A DNA stretch of 54,092 nucleotides from Ketobacter sp. (GCF_003671495.1 NZ_RCHN01000039.1:1-54092); one strand, 5' to 3'; counted from the first letter of the stretch, positions 7,268-16,822 are shown. The notes: a model not told the origin generated them from the letters alone. Made by a program: numbers and translations.

Positions 7268-10200
7268 ATGAGCATGTATAACAGTCACCTGAACGAGTTT
7301 TCCCGCTTTCCCAAGGTTGCAACGGAGCAGTCGATCGCAACCCGGTTTGAACAGCAGGTGGAACTCCACAGTGACCACATGGCAGTGGTGGACGCAAAGG
7401 CGGCTCTCACCTATAACGAACTGAATCGTCAGGCCAACAGAATCGCACGCACTATCTGTGCGCGCCTGGACAACCAGGCATCTCAGCGGGTGGCAATCTA
7501 CCTTGAGAAAGGTACGCTCAACATGGCGGCAATACTGGGCGTATTGAAATCCGGTAATACCTATGTCCCGGTTGACCCCGCGTTCCCTGAATCCAGAAAC
7601 GAATATATTTTCAATGACGCCCAGGCAGCACTGATACTGACCAATACCGAGCACCTGGGATCAGCACAAGCCGTGTCGGGTGATGCCTCGGTACTGGTGA
7701 ACCTGGACACCATCGACCCCACTACGGATGACAGTAACCTCGAGCTGAACATCGATCCCGACACCCTGGCCTACATCCTGTACACCTCCGGCTCTACTGG
7801 CAAACCCAAAGGCGTCATGCAGAACCACCGTAACGTTCTGCACGGATGCATGCGGCGCAGTAACCTGCAATCCGTCACGCCCGAAGATCGCTTCACGCAA
7901 TTGTATTCCGCCAGTGTTATGGGAGCGGTGTACTGCATTTATGGCGCCTTGCTGAACGGTGCCTCCCTGTATTCCTATGACATCCGGGAACAGGGTCTGG
8001 ACAACCTGGCGGCCTGGCTGGTGGATAATAAAATCACCATCTATCACTCGGTGGCCTCGGTATTCCGGCAATTCGCCGCTGAGAATGAAACCAGCGGCGC
8101 AGACTATGCCATCCGCCTGGTGATTTTCGGGGGGGAGCGGGTACTGACGTCGGATGTGCACCTTGCCCGCAAGGTATTTGGCCAGCACATTCATTTCTTT
8201 ACCGGCTTGGGTTCCACAGAAACCGGTACCATCCGTCACTTTAAAATCGACCCGGAAACCAAACTGGAAGGCAAGGTGGTGCCCATTGGATTTCCGGTGG
8301 ACGATGTGGAAGTACGTTTACTGGGGGAAGATGGTGCACCGGTGGCGGTGGGCGAGGTGGGTGAAATCACCGTGCGTAGCCCTTATATCGCCCTGGGCTA
8401 CTGGCGCAATGAAGAGATCACCCGGCAGGTATTCGAAACCGACCCCGACCAGCCGGATACGCGAGTGTACCGCACTGGCGATATGGGGATGATGCTGGAA
8501 AACGGCCTCTTGCTCCACAAAGGCAGGAAGGATTTTCAAGTCAAAATCCGGGGGTTCCGGATTGAAATAGGCGAAATCGAAACTGCATTGCTGGATCACC
8601 CCTGTGTGGAAGAGACCGTTGTGGTTGCGAAGGACGTCGGCCAGGACACCCAGTTGGTGGCTTACCTGGTATTGACCCCAGGCGATGCATCCGAATCCAT
8701 CAATGTGCGGATATTGCGCCAGCACCTGGCGGATCGGCTCCCTTACTACATGATTCCCGCCATGTTTATCAGGATGGAGTCGTTACCCAAAACCCCCAAC
8801 AACAAAATTGACCGCAACCAGTTACCAGACCCCAGCCCCGAAAACGAAATCGTCACGGATCAATACGTCGGCCCTGCCAATGAGTGCGAGCAGGCACTGG
8901 TTGAGTTGTGCGAAGCCCTGCTGAAAAAAGAAAAACTCAGTACCAACCAGAGTTTCTTCGAATATGGTGGGGATTCCTTGAAAGCCACGCAGCTGGTGTC
9001 CCGCATCAACAAGCGCTTTGGCGTGAAATTGTCGATGCGATCCGTGTTCGATGCGATTGACCTCAAACAACTGGCAGAGAGCATCGAGTCGGCCGCCTCC
9101 GAATCCACGGATGCCCTGCCAGATCTGCTGCCCATCCCCAGAGCGGACAACCAAAAGCTGCCCACCAGCTACGCGCAAAGAAGAATGTGGCTGGTGAACC
9201 AGCTGCAGGGGGGCAGTGCCTCCTACAATATTTCCAACACCGTTCGGCTGAGTGGCGAACTGAATAAGCGGGCGTTGGAAGCGGCGTTAACCGAAATGGT
9301 CGCGCGCCATGAAACCCTCAGAACCCATTTCCCCCATGATGATAACGGCCCTTACCAGGTCATCCGGCCACCTTATCCCATCACGCTCACCACCATGGAT
9401 TTGTCGGATCTGGGCAGTGATGAACGTGAGCAAAAACTGGATGAGTTGGTGCACCAATCCCTGTCGAAAGTGCACCACGTTGAGCGTGATGCGCTGTTTG
9501 AGTGCTCCCTCATCAAACTGGGCAGCGAGGACCACGCCCTGGTCCTGATTTTCAATCACATCATCTACGATAACATCTGGTCTTCGGGCATATTCTTTCA
9601 AGAGCTTGGGTTACTGTACGATGCGTTTGCCAAGCAAATGGCCGCCGGCCAACCCCTGAATTCGCCGCTGCAACCGCTGGCGATCCAGTTTGCGGATTTT
9701 GCCGCCTGGGAGCAGCAGAACAGCCAAAGCCATTCCTATCGGGAAGATCTTGAATACTGGAAAGAACAACTGGCCAATCCACCGGAGCCACTTCAGTTGC
9801 CCAGTGACCACCGGCGCCCGGACAAACCCACCCTCAAAGGCGGCCAGGTCAAATTTACCATTCCTGCTTCATTGCGAATTGCATTGGAGTACTTCGCCCG
9901 GGATGAATCCGCCACCATGTTTATGGTGTTGCTGGCTGGCTGGCAACTGCTATTGCATCGTTACACACAACAAAACGATATTCTGGTGGGCACCCCTACC
10001 GGGCGCCGCAACCGAATCGAAACGGAAGGCCTCATCGGCCTGTTCATCAACAACCTGGTGATTCGCACCGATTTGTCTGGCAACCCTTCGTTCAAAACGC
10101 TGGTGTCCCGAGTGCGAAAAACCACCCTGGATGCGTTGTCGCACGATGAACTACCGTTTGAACGTCTGGTGGAGGAGCTGCGACCGGAACGCAAGGCCGG

Positions 10201-13066
10201 AATATCCCCGTATTTCCAGCATCTGTTCATTCACCGCAATGCCAAGCACACGGAATGGACCATTCCCGGCCTGACGGTGACTCCGGTGGAAGCCCATCCG
10301 GGTGGCTCCAAGTTTGATTTGACGCTGTCGATGCTGGAGGAAGACCACGAACTCAGCGGCACACTGGAATACAGCACGGATCTTTTCAACCAGGATACCG
10401 TGGCCAGAATGGCTGACAACTACATCCAACTGCTGAGCAGTGCGATGGAAAATGCAGAACGCCCGGCCTGGGATATGGAGCTGCTCTCTGTTGCCGAACG
10501 GAACATGGTGTTTGAGCAATGGAATCAAACGCAACAGTCGTATCCTGACCGGCAGTGCACTTTTGAACTGTTCCAACAGCAGGTGGAACGCAAGCCGCAG
10601 GCCACGGCCCTGATTTCCGAAGCGGGCACCCTGAGTTATGAAGAACTCAATGTACGCGCCAATCAACTGGCTCAACACCTGATTGACCTGGGTGCCGGGC
10701 CAGAAAAACTGGTTGCCGTTTGTTTGAACCGCTCCGCCGAGCTGGTCATTGCATTGCTTGGGGTTATGAAAGCCGGCGCTGCCTATGTTCCGCTGGACCC
10801 GGATTTTCCTGCTGAGCGCCTGGTCTACATGATCGAAGATTCACAGGCAATGGTACTGATCACCCAGCCCGGAGTGGCCGAAAAACTGCCGGCCTGTGAT
10901 GCTACCCCGGTATTGCTGACGCCGGATTCGGAAATCTTCGACTCCCCTCATACCGAGAATCCCCCCGTCAGTGTTAAACCTGAGAACCTGGCTTATGTGA
11001 TCTATACATCCGGTTCCACCGGTAAGCCCAAGGGCGTGCAGTTACAGCATCAATCGCTGGTGAATTTTTTGTGTTCGATGCAGGTTGAGCCGGGAATCAC
11101 TGAGCACGATATTCTGCATTCCATTACCACCATCTGCTTTGATATCGCTGCACTGGAAATATTCCTCCCTCTGATTACCGGCGCCCAACTGGTCATGAAA
11201 AGGCGCGAGGTCTCGATGTCACCCACGTTGCTGATGGAAAGCCTGAACCAGCACCGAGCCACCATTCTGCAGGCCACACCGGTGACCTGGCGCATGTTGC
11301 TGGAATTTGGCTGGACCGGGGAACCCAAGCTGAAAGCCCTGTGTGGCGGTGAAGCCATGGGGATCGATCTGGCGGAAAAGCTGATTGCCGTGGGTTGCGA
11401 TGTCTGGAACCTGTATGGGCCAACGGAAACCACCATATGGTCATCCGTATGCAATGTGAAACGCAAAGAGGATGCACTGATCCTTGGGCATCCGATCGCC
11501 AATACACAACTGTATATCTGCAGCGATCGCCAAACCCTGCAGCCCATTGGTGCTCCCGGGGAGTTGTTGATCGGTGGTGATGGACTGGCACGGGGCTACT
11601 TCAATCGGGAAGACATCACCCGCGAGAAATTTATACCCAATCCATTCCTGTCCGGTACGCGACTGTACCGAACGGGCGATCTGGCCATTCGCCGGGCGAA
11701 CGGGGATATCGAATTTTTGGGGCGGATGGATAATCAGGTCAAGATTCGCGGTTTTCGCATCGAGCTGGGCGACATCGAATCCCATATTTCTGAATACCCG
11801 GATATTGCCCATAACGTGGTTATCGCGCGGGAGGATACCCCGGGGGACGTGCGTCTGGTGGCCTACATGGTAGGCGCCGGGGGCGCAAAAATAGCGGTGG
11901 ATCAGGTGCGCGAGCACATCCGCAACAGCTTACCGGATTACATGGTGCCATCGGCGTTCATTGAATTGGAAAGCTTTCCATTAACACCGAATGGAAAAGT
12001 CGACCGCAAGAAACTGCCGGCGCCACAGGAGCAGACCAAAACCACCACCGCCACCAATTATCTGTCCCAGAGCACCGTGACCAGCCAACTGCTCAAGATG
12101 TTTGAGGATGTGTTAAAAACGCCGGTTACCTCATTACAGGCGAATTTTTTTGATATGGGGGGGCACTCGCTTTCGGCGCTGCATCTGGTGGCCAAGATCA
12201 ACAGACAGTTTGCCCTTGAGCTTCCGCCCACAATACTGTTTGAACTGCAATCGGTAGAAAAACTTTCCAATGCCATTGTCGCCATCACCCAGGCGGGAGA
12301 TCAGTCCACGTATCAGGATTTTTCAACCCTGAGCGATGAAGATCGCAAGAAAGTGGATGACATACTCGCGGTCTTTTCCGGGTTGCCAAAGACGGAGCCA
12401 GCGCGAGCGAAAGGCGGCTTTGGTATGAAGGAATCCTGGCTGTGTAAACACCTTTTGTCGTGGATGTATAAAGTGGCGCCAGGCAAACTGAAGGGCTCCA
12501 TCAAATTCCTGATTCTGAAGCTGGAAGGTGGCTCCACGTTCACGGTGACGATGCGCAAGATCTTCAAGGAGCAATACGATATCGAAGTGGGTGATTTCAC
12601 CAGCCTCGCTTTCAACGTCCGTCATTTGCGCCGCACCACCAAGATCGGTAAATACTGCTCTGTGTTTCGTACATCCTTAATCCAGAATGCAGACCACCCG
12701 AGGAACACACTCTCCACCCACGGCATGTTCTATCATCCCCAGTTCGGCTTTACGCCGGGTTATGAACTGGATCGGGTACAGGTCGAAATCGGAAATGATG
12801 TATGGATCGGTGCAGACGCCAAGATACTGTACCCCACCAAGAAGATCGGTGACGGAGCGGTGATTGCTTCCGGTGCGGTCGTGGTGGGCGATGTGCCACC
12901 CTATGCGATTGTAGGAGGCTACCCGGCGCAGGTGATTCGGTATAGGTTCTCGCAGGAAACCATTGAAAAGCTGCTTGAAATCAAGTGGTGGGACTACTCG
13001 ATCGAAGAGTTGCAAAGTATCAGGGATGAATTTATGAAGCCGTTGGAAGGGGACCGCATACGCTAA
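7268..13066 (+). CDS. NRPS, A*-PCP-C-A(Gly)-PCP with terminal LbH acyltransferase domain
   Basis: This is a 1932-residue two-module synthetase. Adenylation domain A1 (about 1-530) has YTSGSTGKPKG at 172 and YRTGD at 401, but Met218 aligns where the amino-group-binding Asp normally sits, so its substrate is probably not an alpha-amino acid. PCP1 follows (Ser570 in GGDSL). The condensation domain (about 625-1080) has the active motif NHIIYDN, which keeps catalytic His764. A2 (about 1100-1590) has YTSGSTGKPKG at 1246 and Asp1292; its inferred ten-residue code DILQLGLIWK is the known glycine code. PCP2 (Ser1634 in GGHSL) is followed by an LbH hexapeptide acyltransferase domain (about 1742-1932; catalytic-type His1810 in NADHP) instead of a thioesterase. 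An N-acyl-glycine could be built and passed to a sugar hydroxyl. ATG 7268 is preferred over TTG 7262; ATG 7274 is also possible. Confidence 0.93.
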   Translation: MSMYNSHLNEFSRFPKVATEQSIATRFEQQVELHSDHMAVVDAKAALTYNELNRQANRIARTICARLDNQASQRVAIYLEKGTLNMAAILGVLKSGNTYVPVDPAFPESRNEYIFNDAQAALILTNTEHLGSAQAVSGDASVLVNLDTIDPTTDDSNLELNIDPDTLAYILYTSGSTGKPKGVMQNHRNVLHGCMRRSNLQSVTPEDRFTQLYSASVMGAVYCIYGALLNGASLYSYDIREQGLDNLAAWLVDNKITIYHSVASVFRQFAAENETSGADYAIRLVIFGGERVLTSDVHLARKVFGQHIHFFTGLGSTETGTIRHFKIDPETKLEGKVVPIGFPVDDVEVRLLGEDGAPVAVGEVGEITVRSPYIALGYWRNEEITRQVFETDPDQPDTRVYRTGDMGMMLENGLLLHKGRKDFQVKIRGFRIEIGEIETALLDHPCVEETVVVAKDVGQDTQLVAYLVLTPGDASESINVRILRQHLADRLPYYMIPAMFIRMESLPKTPNNKIDRNQLPDPSPENEIVTDQYVGPANECEQALVELCEALLKKEKLSTNQSFFEYGGDSLKATQLVSRINKRFGVKLSMRSVFDAIDLKQLAESIESAASESTDALPDLLPIPRADNQKLPTSYAQRRMWLVNQLQGGSASYNISNTVRLSGELNKRALEAALTEMVARHETLRTHFPHDDNGPYQVIRPPYPITLTTMDLSDLGSDEREQKLDELVHQSLSKVHHVERDALFECSLIKLGSEDHALVLIFNHIIYDNIWSSGIFFQELGLLYDAFAKQMAAGQPLNSPLQPLAIQFADFAAWEQQNSQSHSYREDLEYWKEQLANPPEPLQLPSDHRRPDKPTLKGGQVKFTIPASLRIALEYFARDESATMFMVLLAGWQLLLHRYTQQNDILVGTPTGRRNRIETEGLIGLFINNLVIRTDLSGNPSFKTLVSRVRKTTLDALSHDELPFERLVEELRPERKAGISPYFQHLFIHRNAKHTEWTIPGLTVTPVEAHPGGSKFDLTLSMLEEDHELSGTLEYSTDLFNQDTVARMADNYIQLLSSAMENAERPAWDMELLSVAERNMVFEQWNQTQQSYPDRQCTFELFQQQVERKPQATALISEAGTLSYEELNVRANQLAQHLIDLGAGPEKLVAVCLNRSAELVIALLGVMKAGAAYVPLDPDFPAERLVYMIEDSQAMVLITQPGVAEKLPACDATPVLLTPDSEIFDSPHTENPPVSVKPENLAYVIYTSGSTGKPKGVQLQHQSLVNFLCSMQVEPGITEHDILHSITTICFDIAALEIFLPLITGAQLVMKRREVSMSPTLLMESLNQHRATILQATPVTWRMLLEFGWTGEPKLKALCGGEAMGIDLAEKLIAVGCDVWNLYGPTETTIWSSVCNVKRKEDALILGHPIANTQLYICSDRQTLQPIGAPGELLIGGDGLARGYFNREDITREKFIPNPFLSGTRLYRTGDLAIRRANGDIEFLGRMDNQVKIRGFRIELGDIESHISEYPDIAHNVVIAREDTPGDVRLVAYMVGAGGAKIAVDQVREHIRNSLPDYMVPSAFIELESFPLTPNGKVDRKKLPAPQEQTKTTTATNYLSQSTVTSQLLKMFEDVLKTPVTSLQANFFDMGGHSLSALHLVAKINRQFALELPPTILFELQSVEKLSNAIVAITQAGDQSTYQDFSTLSDEDRKKVDDILAVFSGLPKTEPARAKGGFGMKESWLCKHLLSWMYKVAPGKLKGSIKFLILKLEGGSTFTVTMRKIFKEQYDIEVGDFTSLAFNVRHLRRTTKIGKYCSVFRTSLIQNADHPRNTLSTHGMFYHPQFGFTPGYELDRVQVEIGNDVWIGADAKILYPTKKIGDGAVIASGAVVVGDVPPYAIVGGYPAQVIRYRFSQETIEKLLEIKWWDYSIEELQSIRDEFMKPLEGDRIR

Positions 13067-13110
13067 TAATGTAATATAATTTTACTTATTGATTGCCGCG
13101 TATACAATTA

Positions 13111-13145
13111 GCCATTAAACCCGAAGCGAGATCGGGTTCAATGGC
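13111..13145 (+). other. Strong hairpin after NRPS-1 without a T-run
   Basis: GCCATT-A-AACCCGA-AGCGAGA-TCGGGTT-C-AATGGC pairs 13 bases with a single A/C mismatch. No T-run follows, so it is not a standard intrinsic terminator. It may stabilise the NRPS mRNA 3' end or shape the leader of the polymerase gene. A direct repeat GACGGCGT (13164-13171 and 13189-13196) lies just downstream. Confidence 0.55.
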
Positions 13146-13256
13146 GTCAACGTTTAGGGTCGCGACGGCGTCCGTTCAGGAGGCCTAGACGGCGTTCACT
13201 ACTGCTAATACCAAGAGTGGTATTTTATAAATGAAGCACCTTAAACTGGGAGGAAT

Positions 13257-14495
13257 ATGAGAGTTAGCCCCTTCCTCTTTTATTCGTTCTTCTTCGCAAT
13301 GTTTCTCCCTACGACCATATCAATCAATCTGGGGTTTATGAGGATGACGCCCTACCGATTGATTCTGATCGTGTTCTTCCTGATGAACTTGCAGAAAATC
13401 CTGCTTCAATTCCAGTTCAAGCGTGGTAACCCAGGCTTCTATTTGGTGTTCTGCGGCTTTTGGTCGTTTCTGGCTCTCTGGTTAAACCATGATTTAGCGC
13501 TGGGACTGGAAACCGGAGGCATAAATTTTATTGAGCTCACTGCACCGTTCTTTATCGTGGCGGCCTATGCGAAGGACTTAAGGCGCTATGAGAAAATGAT
13601 AAAAATCCTCATGATTCAGGTCTGTCTGCTTTTGACCATTTCACTTCCTGAGACCGTCACGGGGTTCAATTGGTTCAGAACGTTGACAGATGCCATTTTT
13701 GGCGGATGGCACGTCCACATTGATCCACGATTTGGATTTGACAGGGCGATGGCTACCTTCGACCACCCAATCATCAATGGCGTCGTTTCTTCTTCCATCA
13801 TAGGCTTCGTTTATTTCTGTACCCGTTGGTGGATGACGGCGTTTCCCGTGGTCGCAACCGCAACCTCGCTCTCATCCGGAGCGATTGCGTCCATAATGAC
13901 CCAGTTCATGTTGATGGGATGGGAGCGATTTGTAAAAGTTCGCAAACGTTGGCTTATTCTGTTTGGAATTCTGTTTGGAATTTATCTTGCTGCAGAATTC
14001 ATTTCGAATCGATCCGGGGTTATGGCCATACTGAGTGTTTTGGTTTTCAGCCCAGGTACGGCATACAACCGCTATTACATATGGATATACGGAACCGAGA
14101 ATGTCGCTAATAACCCATTCTTCGGATTGGGACTTAATGATTGGGAAAGACCCTCCTACATGGGTGCCAGTATCGACAATTATTGGCTGGTAATCATGAT
14201 GCGTTATGGGCTACCTGCCTTGATCAGCTATGTTATCTTTATCTCGATTATCTGCCGACAACTGTTCCGATACCGGGTTAAAGACAAGAAGCTGACCGCA
14301 TTGCGGCGTGGATGGTTGACCGGGCTGGCAGGTTTGTGTGTGTCGGCCGGCACAGTGCATTACTGGAATACAGCGTATATTTACTTTAACTTTTATATTG
14401 GCTTGGGTTTTGCTTTAATTCCGTTGCTCAGGGCAGCAGCTATGGAAGAGAGAGAGAACAAAAGGAAGAAGGCGAGCCCGCCAGCGGAAGCTTAG
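13257..14495 (+). CDS. Wzy-type O-antigen/EPS polymerase
   Basis: This is a 412-residue polytopic membrane protein with about ten predicted helices and the long periplasmic loop typical of Wzy polymerases and O-antigen ligases. After several helices it has the loop DPRFGFDRAMATFDHPIINGVV, and later the WzyC-like stretch YNRYYIWIYGTENVANNPFFGLGLNDW. It should join lipid-linked repeat units on the periplasmic face after flipping. Sequence identity within this family is low, so assignment rests on topology and the NPFFGLG-type motif. GGAGGA lies immediately before the ATG. Base composition is visibly more A/T-rich than the NRPS upstream, which suggests a different origin for the 13.2-16.8 kb block. 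Confidence 0.83.
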   Translation: MRVSPFLFYSFFFAMFLPTTISINLGFMRMTPYRLILIVFFLMNLQKILLQFQFKRGNPGFYLVFCGFWSFLALWLNHDLALGLETGGINFIELTAPFFIVAAYAKDLRRYEKMIKILMIQVCLLLTISLPETVTGFNWFRTLTDAIFGGWHVHIDPRFGFDRAMATFDHPIINGVVSSSIIGFVYFCTRWWMTAFPVVATATSLSSGAIASIMTQFMLMGWERFVKVRKRWLILFGILFGIYLAAEFISNRSGVMAILSVLVFSPGTAYNRYYIWIYGTENVANNPFFGLGLNDWERPSYMGASIDNYWLVIMMRYGLPALISYVIFISIICRQLFRYRVKDKKLTALRRGWLTGLAGLCVSAGTVHYWNTAYIYFNFYIGLGFALIPLLRAAAMEERENKRKKASPPAEA

Positions 14496-14606
14496 GTAGT
14501 ATGTGATTATGGAATCTTTGGATTCTGATGGGCTGATGTGTACAAACAATTGGTTCATTGAGCCTGCAATGCGATAACCCTTATTACAACCGTAAAGGTA
14601 ATTCAA

Positions 14607-15542
14607 ATGACAACCCTATCCATCGTTATCGTCAGTTGGAATACAAAAGATATTCTTGATGACTGCTTGGAGTCTGTATATCGAGAAACTGACGGAATCG
14701 AGTTCGAAGTCATTGTGGTTGATAACGACTCACAGGATGGCTCGGCGGAAATGGTAAAAGAGAAATACCCTGGGGTTATCCTCATCGTTAATGAGAAAAA
14801 TGTAGGATTTGCAGCAGCGAATAATATTGGATTCAACTACTGTAATGGTAAGTATATTCTCTTATTGAATAGTGACACTGTTGTTTTGGATGGCGCGCTG
14901 CAGAAGACAGTATCCTATGCGGATCAGCATCCTGATCTGGGTGTGCTGTCCTGTAAGATTCTCAATGATGACCATACTCTCCAGCCAAACTGTTCAATGT
15001 ACCCCTCATTGCTAAACAGCGTGCTGTTCATAACGGGCCTTTACAAAGCATTTCCCAGAAGCAAATTTTTCGGACGAGCCCAAATGACTTGGTGGGATTA
15101 CGACGACGAACGGCAAGTGCAGGTACTAAAAGGCTGCTTTATGCTCGTCCGCAAAGAGGCGCTGGATGCAACGGGTCCCATGGATGAGCGCTTCTTTATG
15201 TATTCTGAAGAAGTTGATTGGTGTTTTCGGTTCTCCAAAGCGGGGTGGAAACTGGGCTATTTCCCAGATGCCAGCATTATCCACCTCGGTGGGGTCAGTG
15301 CAGCAAAACTTGGCGGTAGCAGAGCGCTGGTTAAGGATAAGTCCACAAGGCGATACATGAAAAAGCACTGGAGTAAACCGGCTTATGCCGTTGGTCTCAC
15401 CTTCATGTTTACTTTTTACCTGTCCCGCTTGCCCGGCGCATTGTTACTGGCGTTGCTAAGTGGAGGCAGCAGCAAGTACAAGAAGCGTCTGGAAAATCAT
15501 TGGACGGGCTTGCGCGGCTTAGCGACCAAACAAGATATCTGA
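14607..15542 (+). CDS. Glycosyltransferase family 2, rhamnosyltransferase-like
   Basis: This is a 311-residue GT2 enzyme of the rhamnosyltransferase-like subgroup. It has LSIVIVSWNTKDILDDCLESV at the N terminus, EVIVVDNDSQDGS, NVGFAAANNIGF, the metal site LLLNSDTVV, and the acceptor-side EEVDWCFRFSKAGWKLGYFP followed by HLGGVS. A C-terminal hydrophobic segment (YAVGLTFMFTFYLSRL) may attach it to the membrane. It probably adds a deoxyhexose or hexose during repeat-unit assembly. AAGG eight bases before the ATG supports the start. It lies between the polymerase and a GT4 enzyme, all on one strand with short gaps. Confidence 0.9.
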   Translation: MTTLSIVIVSWNTKDILDDCLESVYRETDGIEFEVIVVDNDSQDGSAEMVKEKYPGVILIVNEKNVGFAAANNIGFNYCNGKYILLLNSDTVVLDGALQKTVSYADQHPDLGVLSCKILNDDHTLQPNCSMYPSLLNSVLFITGLYKAFPRSKFFGRAQMTWWDYDDERQVQVLKGCFMLVRKEALDATGPMDERFFMYSEEVDWCFRFSKAGWKLGYFPDASIIHLGGVSAAKLGGSRALVKDKSTRRYMKKHWSKPAYAVGLTFMFTFYLSRLPGALLLALLSGGSSKYKKRLENHWTGLRGLATKQDI

Positions 15543-15584
15543 TATTGAGTTCTACCAACTTACTTAATCTATTCAGGAATACAT

Positions 15585-16814
15585 ATGAACTCCGGTAAGA
15601 AGCTGAACATTTTGTTTCTGGCACCGTTCTGTGACGGAAAGGATGTTGGTGAATCGTTCAATTCGCATCGCTGGGCGTCTAAATTAATGGATAGGGTGAA
15701 TTTGACAGTGCTTTCTTTGCATCGCAAAGGTCAGATTCCGTTGGCGGAACAGCTGCCCAACGCACGAACACACACCTGGAATGAACCAGCGTTCTTTGCC
15801 CAGTTTGAGCGCTTCAATGCCATAGCAAAGCCGGGTTACGTAAAATACTACTATGCGGTGAAGCAGTGGTTGCGTGAGGCACTCAAGAATGGGGAAACTT
15901 TCGACGTAATACACCAGATGACACCGGCAGCAATGCGTTACCCCAGTCCCGGAATCGGATTCGATATTCCGTTGATCCACGGGCCGGTTCAAGGCAGCCT
16001 CGAAACTCCGGAAGGCTTTAAATCTGAATGCAATGAAAGTACAGCCTGGTATATGAAGCTTCGAAATATCGATCGCTTTCGTTTGAAACATGATCCATGG
16101 CTTCGCAACTCCATCCAAAAGGCTGATCTGATGCTGGTCGGATCAAGGTACGCCCGGGAGTTGCTTGAGCTTGCACAGCCGAAAGCAGTGGCTGAACTGG
16201 TTCACTTGAACATTGATGACGTTGTCGAGCATCCGGAGCGTAAGAACCCTGAGCCAGGTAATTTAAAATTACTTCATGTTGGGCGTACGGTCAGAACGAA
16301 GGGGCTTTTGGACTCTATTCGTGCACTAGCCCAACTGGACAAGGACCTCAATGTATCCTTGGACGTGGTCGGTGATGGAGATAACATGAGTGCCTGCGTG
16401 GCTGAAGTGAAGAGACTGCAGTTAGAATCGAAAGTAATTTTCCACGGCAAACAACCACGGGCCCAAGTGGAAAGTTTCTATGCTAACTGCGATGCGTTGC
16501 TCTTCCCAAGTTTTCGAGAGCCGGCCGGCGGTGTGGTACTGGAGGCAATGCGCCATGGGCTTCCGGTAATAACGACCAACTTAGGTGGACCAGGTTATTA
16601 TGTGAATGAGGACTGTGGGTTTACGGTGGATGCCATCACCCCTGCGCAATTATCAGATGACATTGCCAAGGCCGTTACCAAGCTGGCTACCGAACCCGGG
16701 CTTTATCGTAAGATGCAGGATGGTGCCTACGAGCGAGTAAAAGATTTGGGAAATATGGACAAAAAGCTTAACTGGTTACTGGATCAATACCTGAGGTTAA
16801 GTAAAGCCCCCTGA
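15585..16814 (+). CDS. Glycosyltransferase family 4 (GT-B)
   Basis: This is a 409-residue GT-B enzyme. The N-terminal domain begins LNILFLAPFCDGKDVGESFNSHRW. The C-terminal donor domain begins at about residue 220 with LKLLHVGRTVRTKGLLDSIRAL and includes the GT4 signature FREPAGGVVLEAMRHGLPVI, with the two glutamates that hold the nucleotide sugar. A retaining mechanism is expected. The gene ends at TGA 16812-16814, inside a bidirectional terminator shared with the convergent acetyltransferase. AGGAATACAT precedes the ATG. Confidence 0.91.
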   Translation: MNSGKKLNILFLAPFCDGKDVGESFNSHRWASKLMDRVNLTVLSLHRKGQIPLAEQLPNARTHTWNEPAFFAQFERFNAIAKPGYVKYYYAVKQWLREALKNGETFDVIHQMTPAAMRYPSPGIGFDIPLIHGPVQGSLETPEGFKSECNESTAWYMKLRNIDRFRLKHDPWLRNSIQKADLMLVGSRYARELLELAQPKAVAELVHLNIDDVVEHPERKNPEPGNLKLLHVGRTVRTKGLLDSIRALAQLDKDLNVSLDVVGDGDNMSACVAEVKRLQLESKVIFHGKQPRAQVESFYANCDALLFPSFREPAGGVVLEAMRHGLPVITTNLGGPGYYVNEDCGFTVDAITPAQLSDDIAKAVTKLATEPGLYRKMQDGAYERVKDLGNMDKKLNWLLDQYLRLSKAP

Positions 16815-16822
16815 GGCTTTTT
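16803..16822. terminator. Bidirectional intrinsic terminator overlapping two convergent gene ends
   Basis: AAAGCC-CCCTGA-GGCTTT with T-rich flanks on both strands. The loop holds the TGA stop of the GT4 gene, and the last bases touch the TAA of the minus-strand acetyltransferase. It can stop transcription arriving from either side. Confidence 0.75.

Noticed and set aside
15313..15321. GGCGGTAGC, resembling the ops element that recruits RfaH to EPS operons
   Set aside because: It lies inside the GT2 coding sequence and not in a leader, so it is most likely chance.
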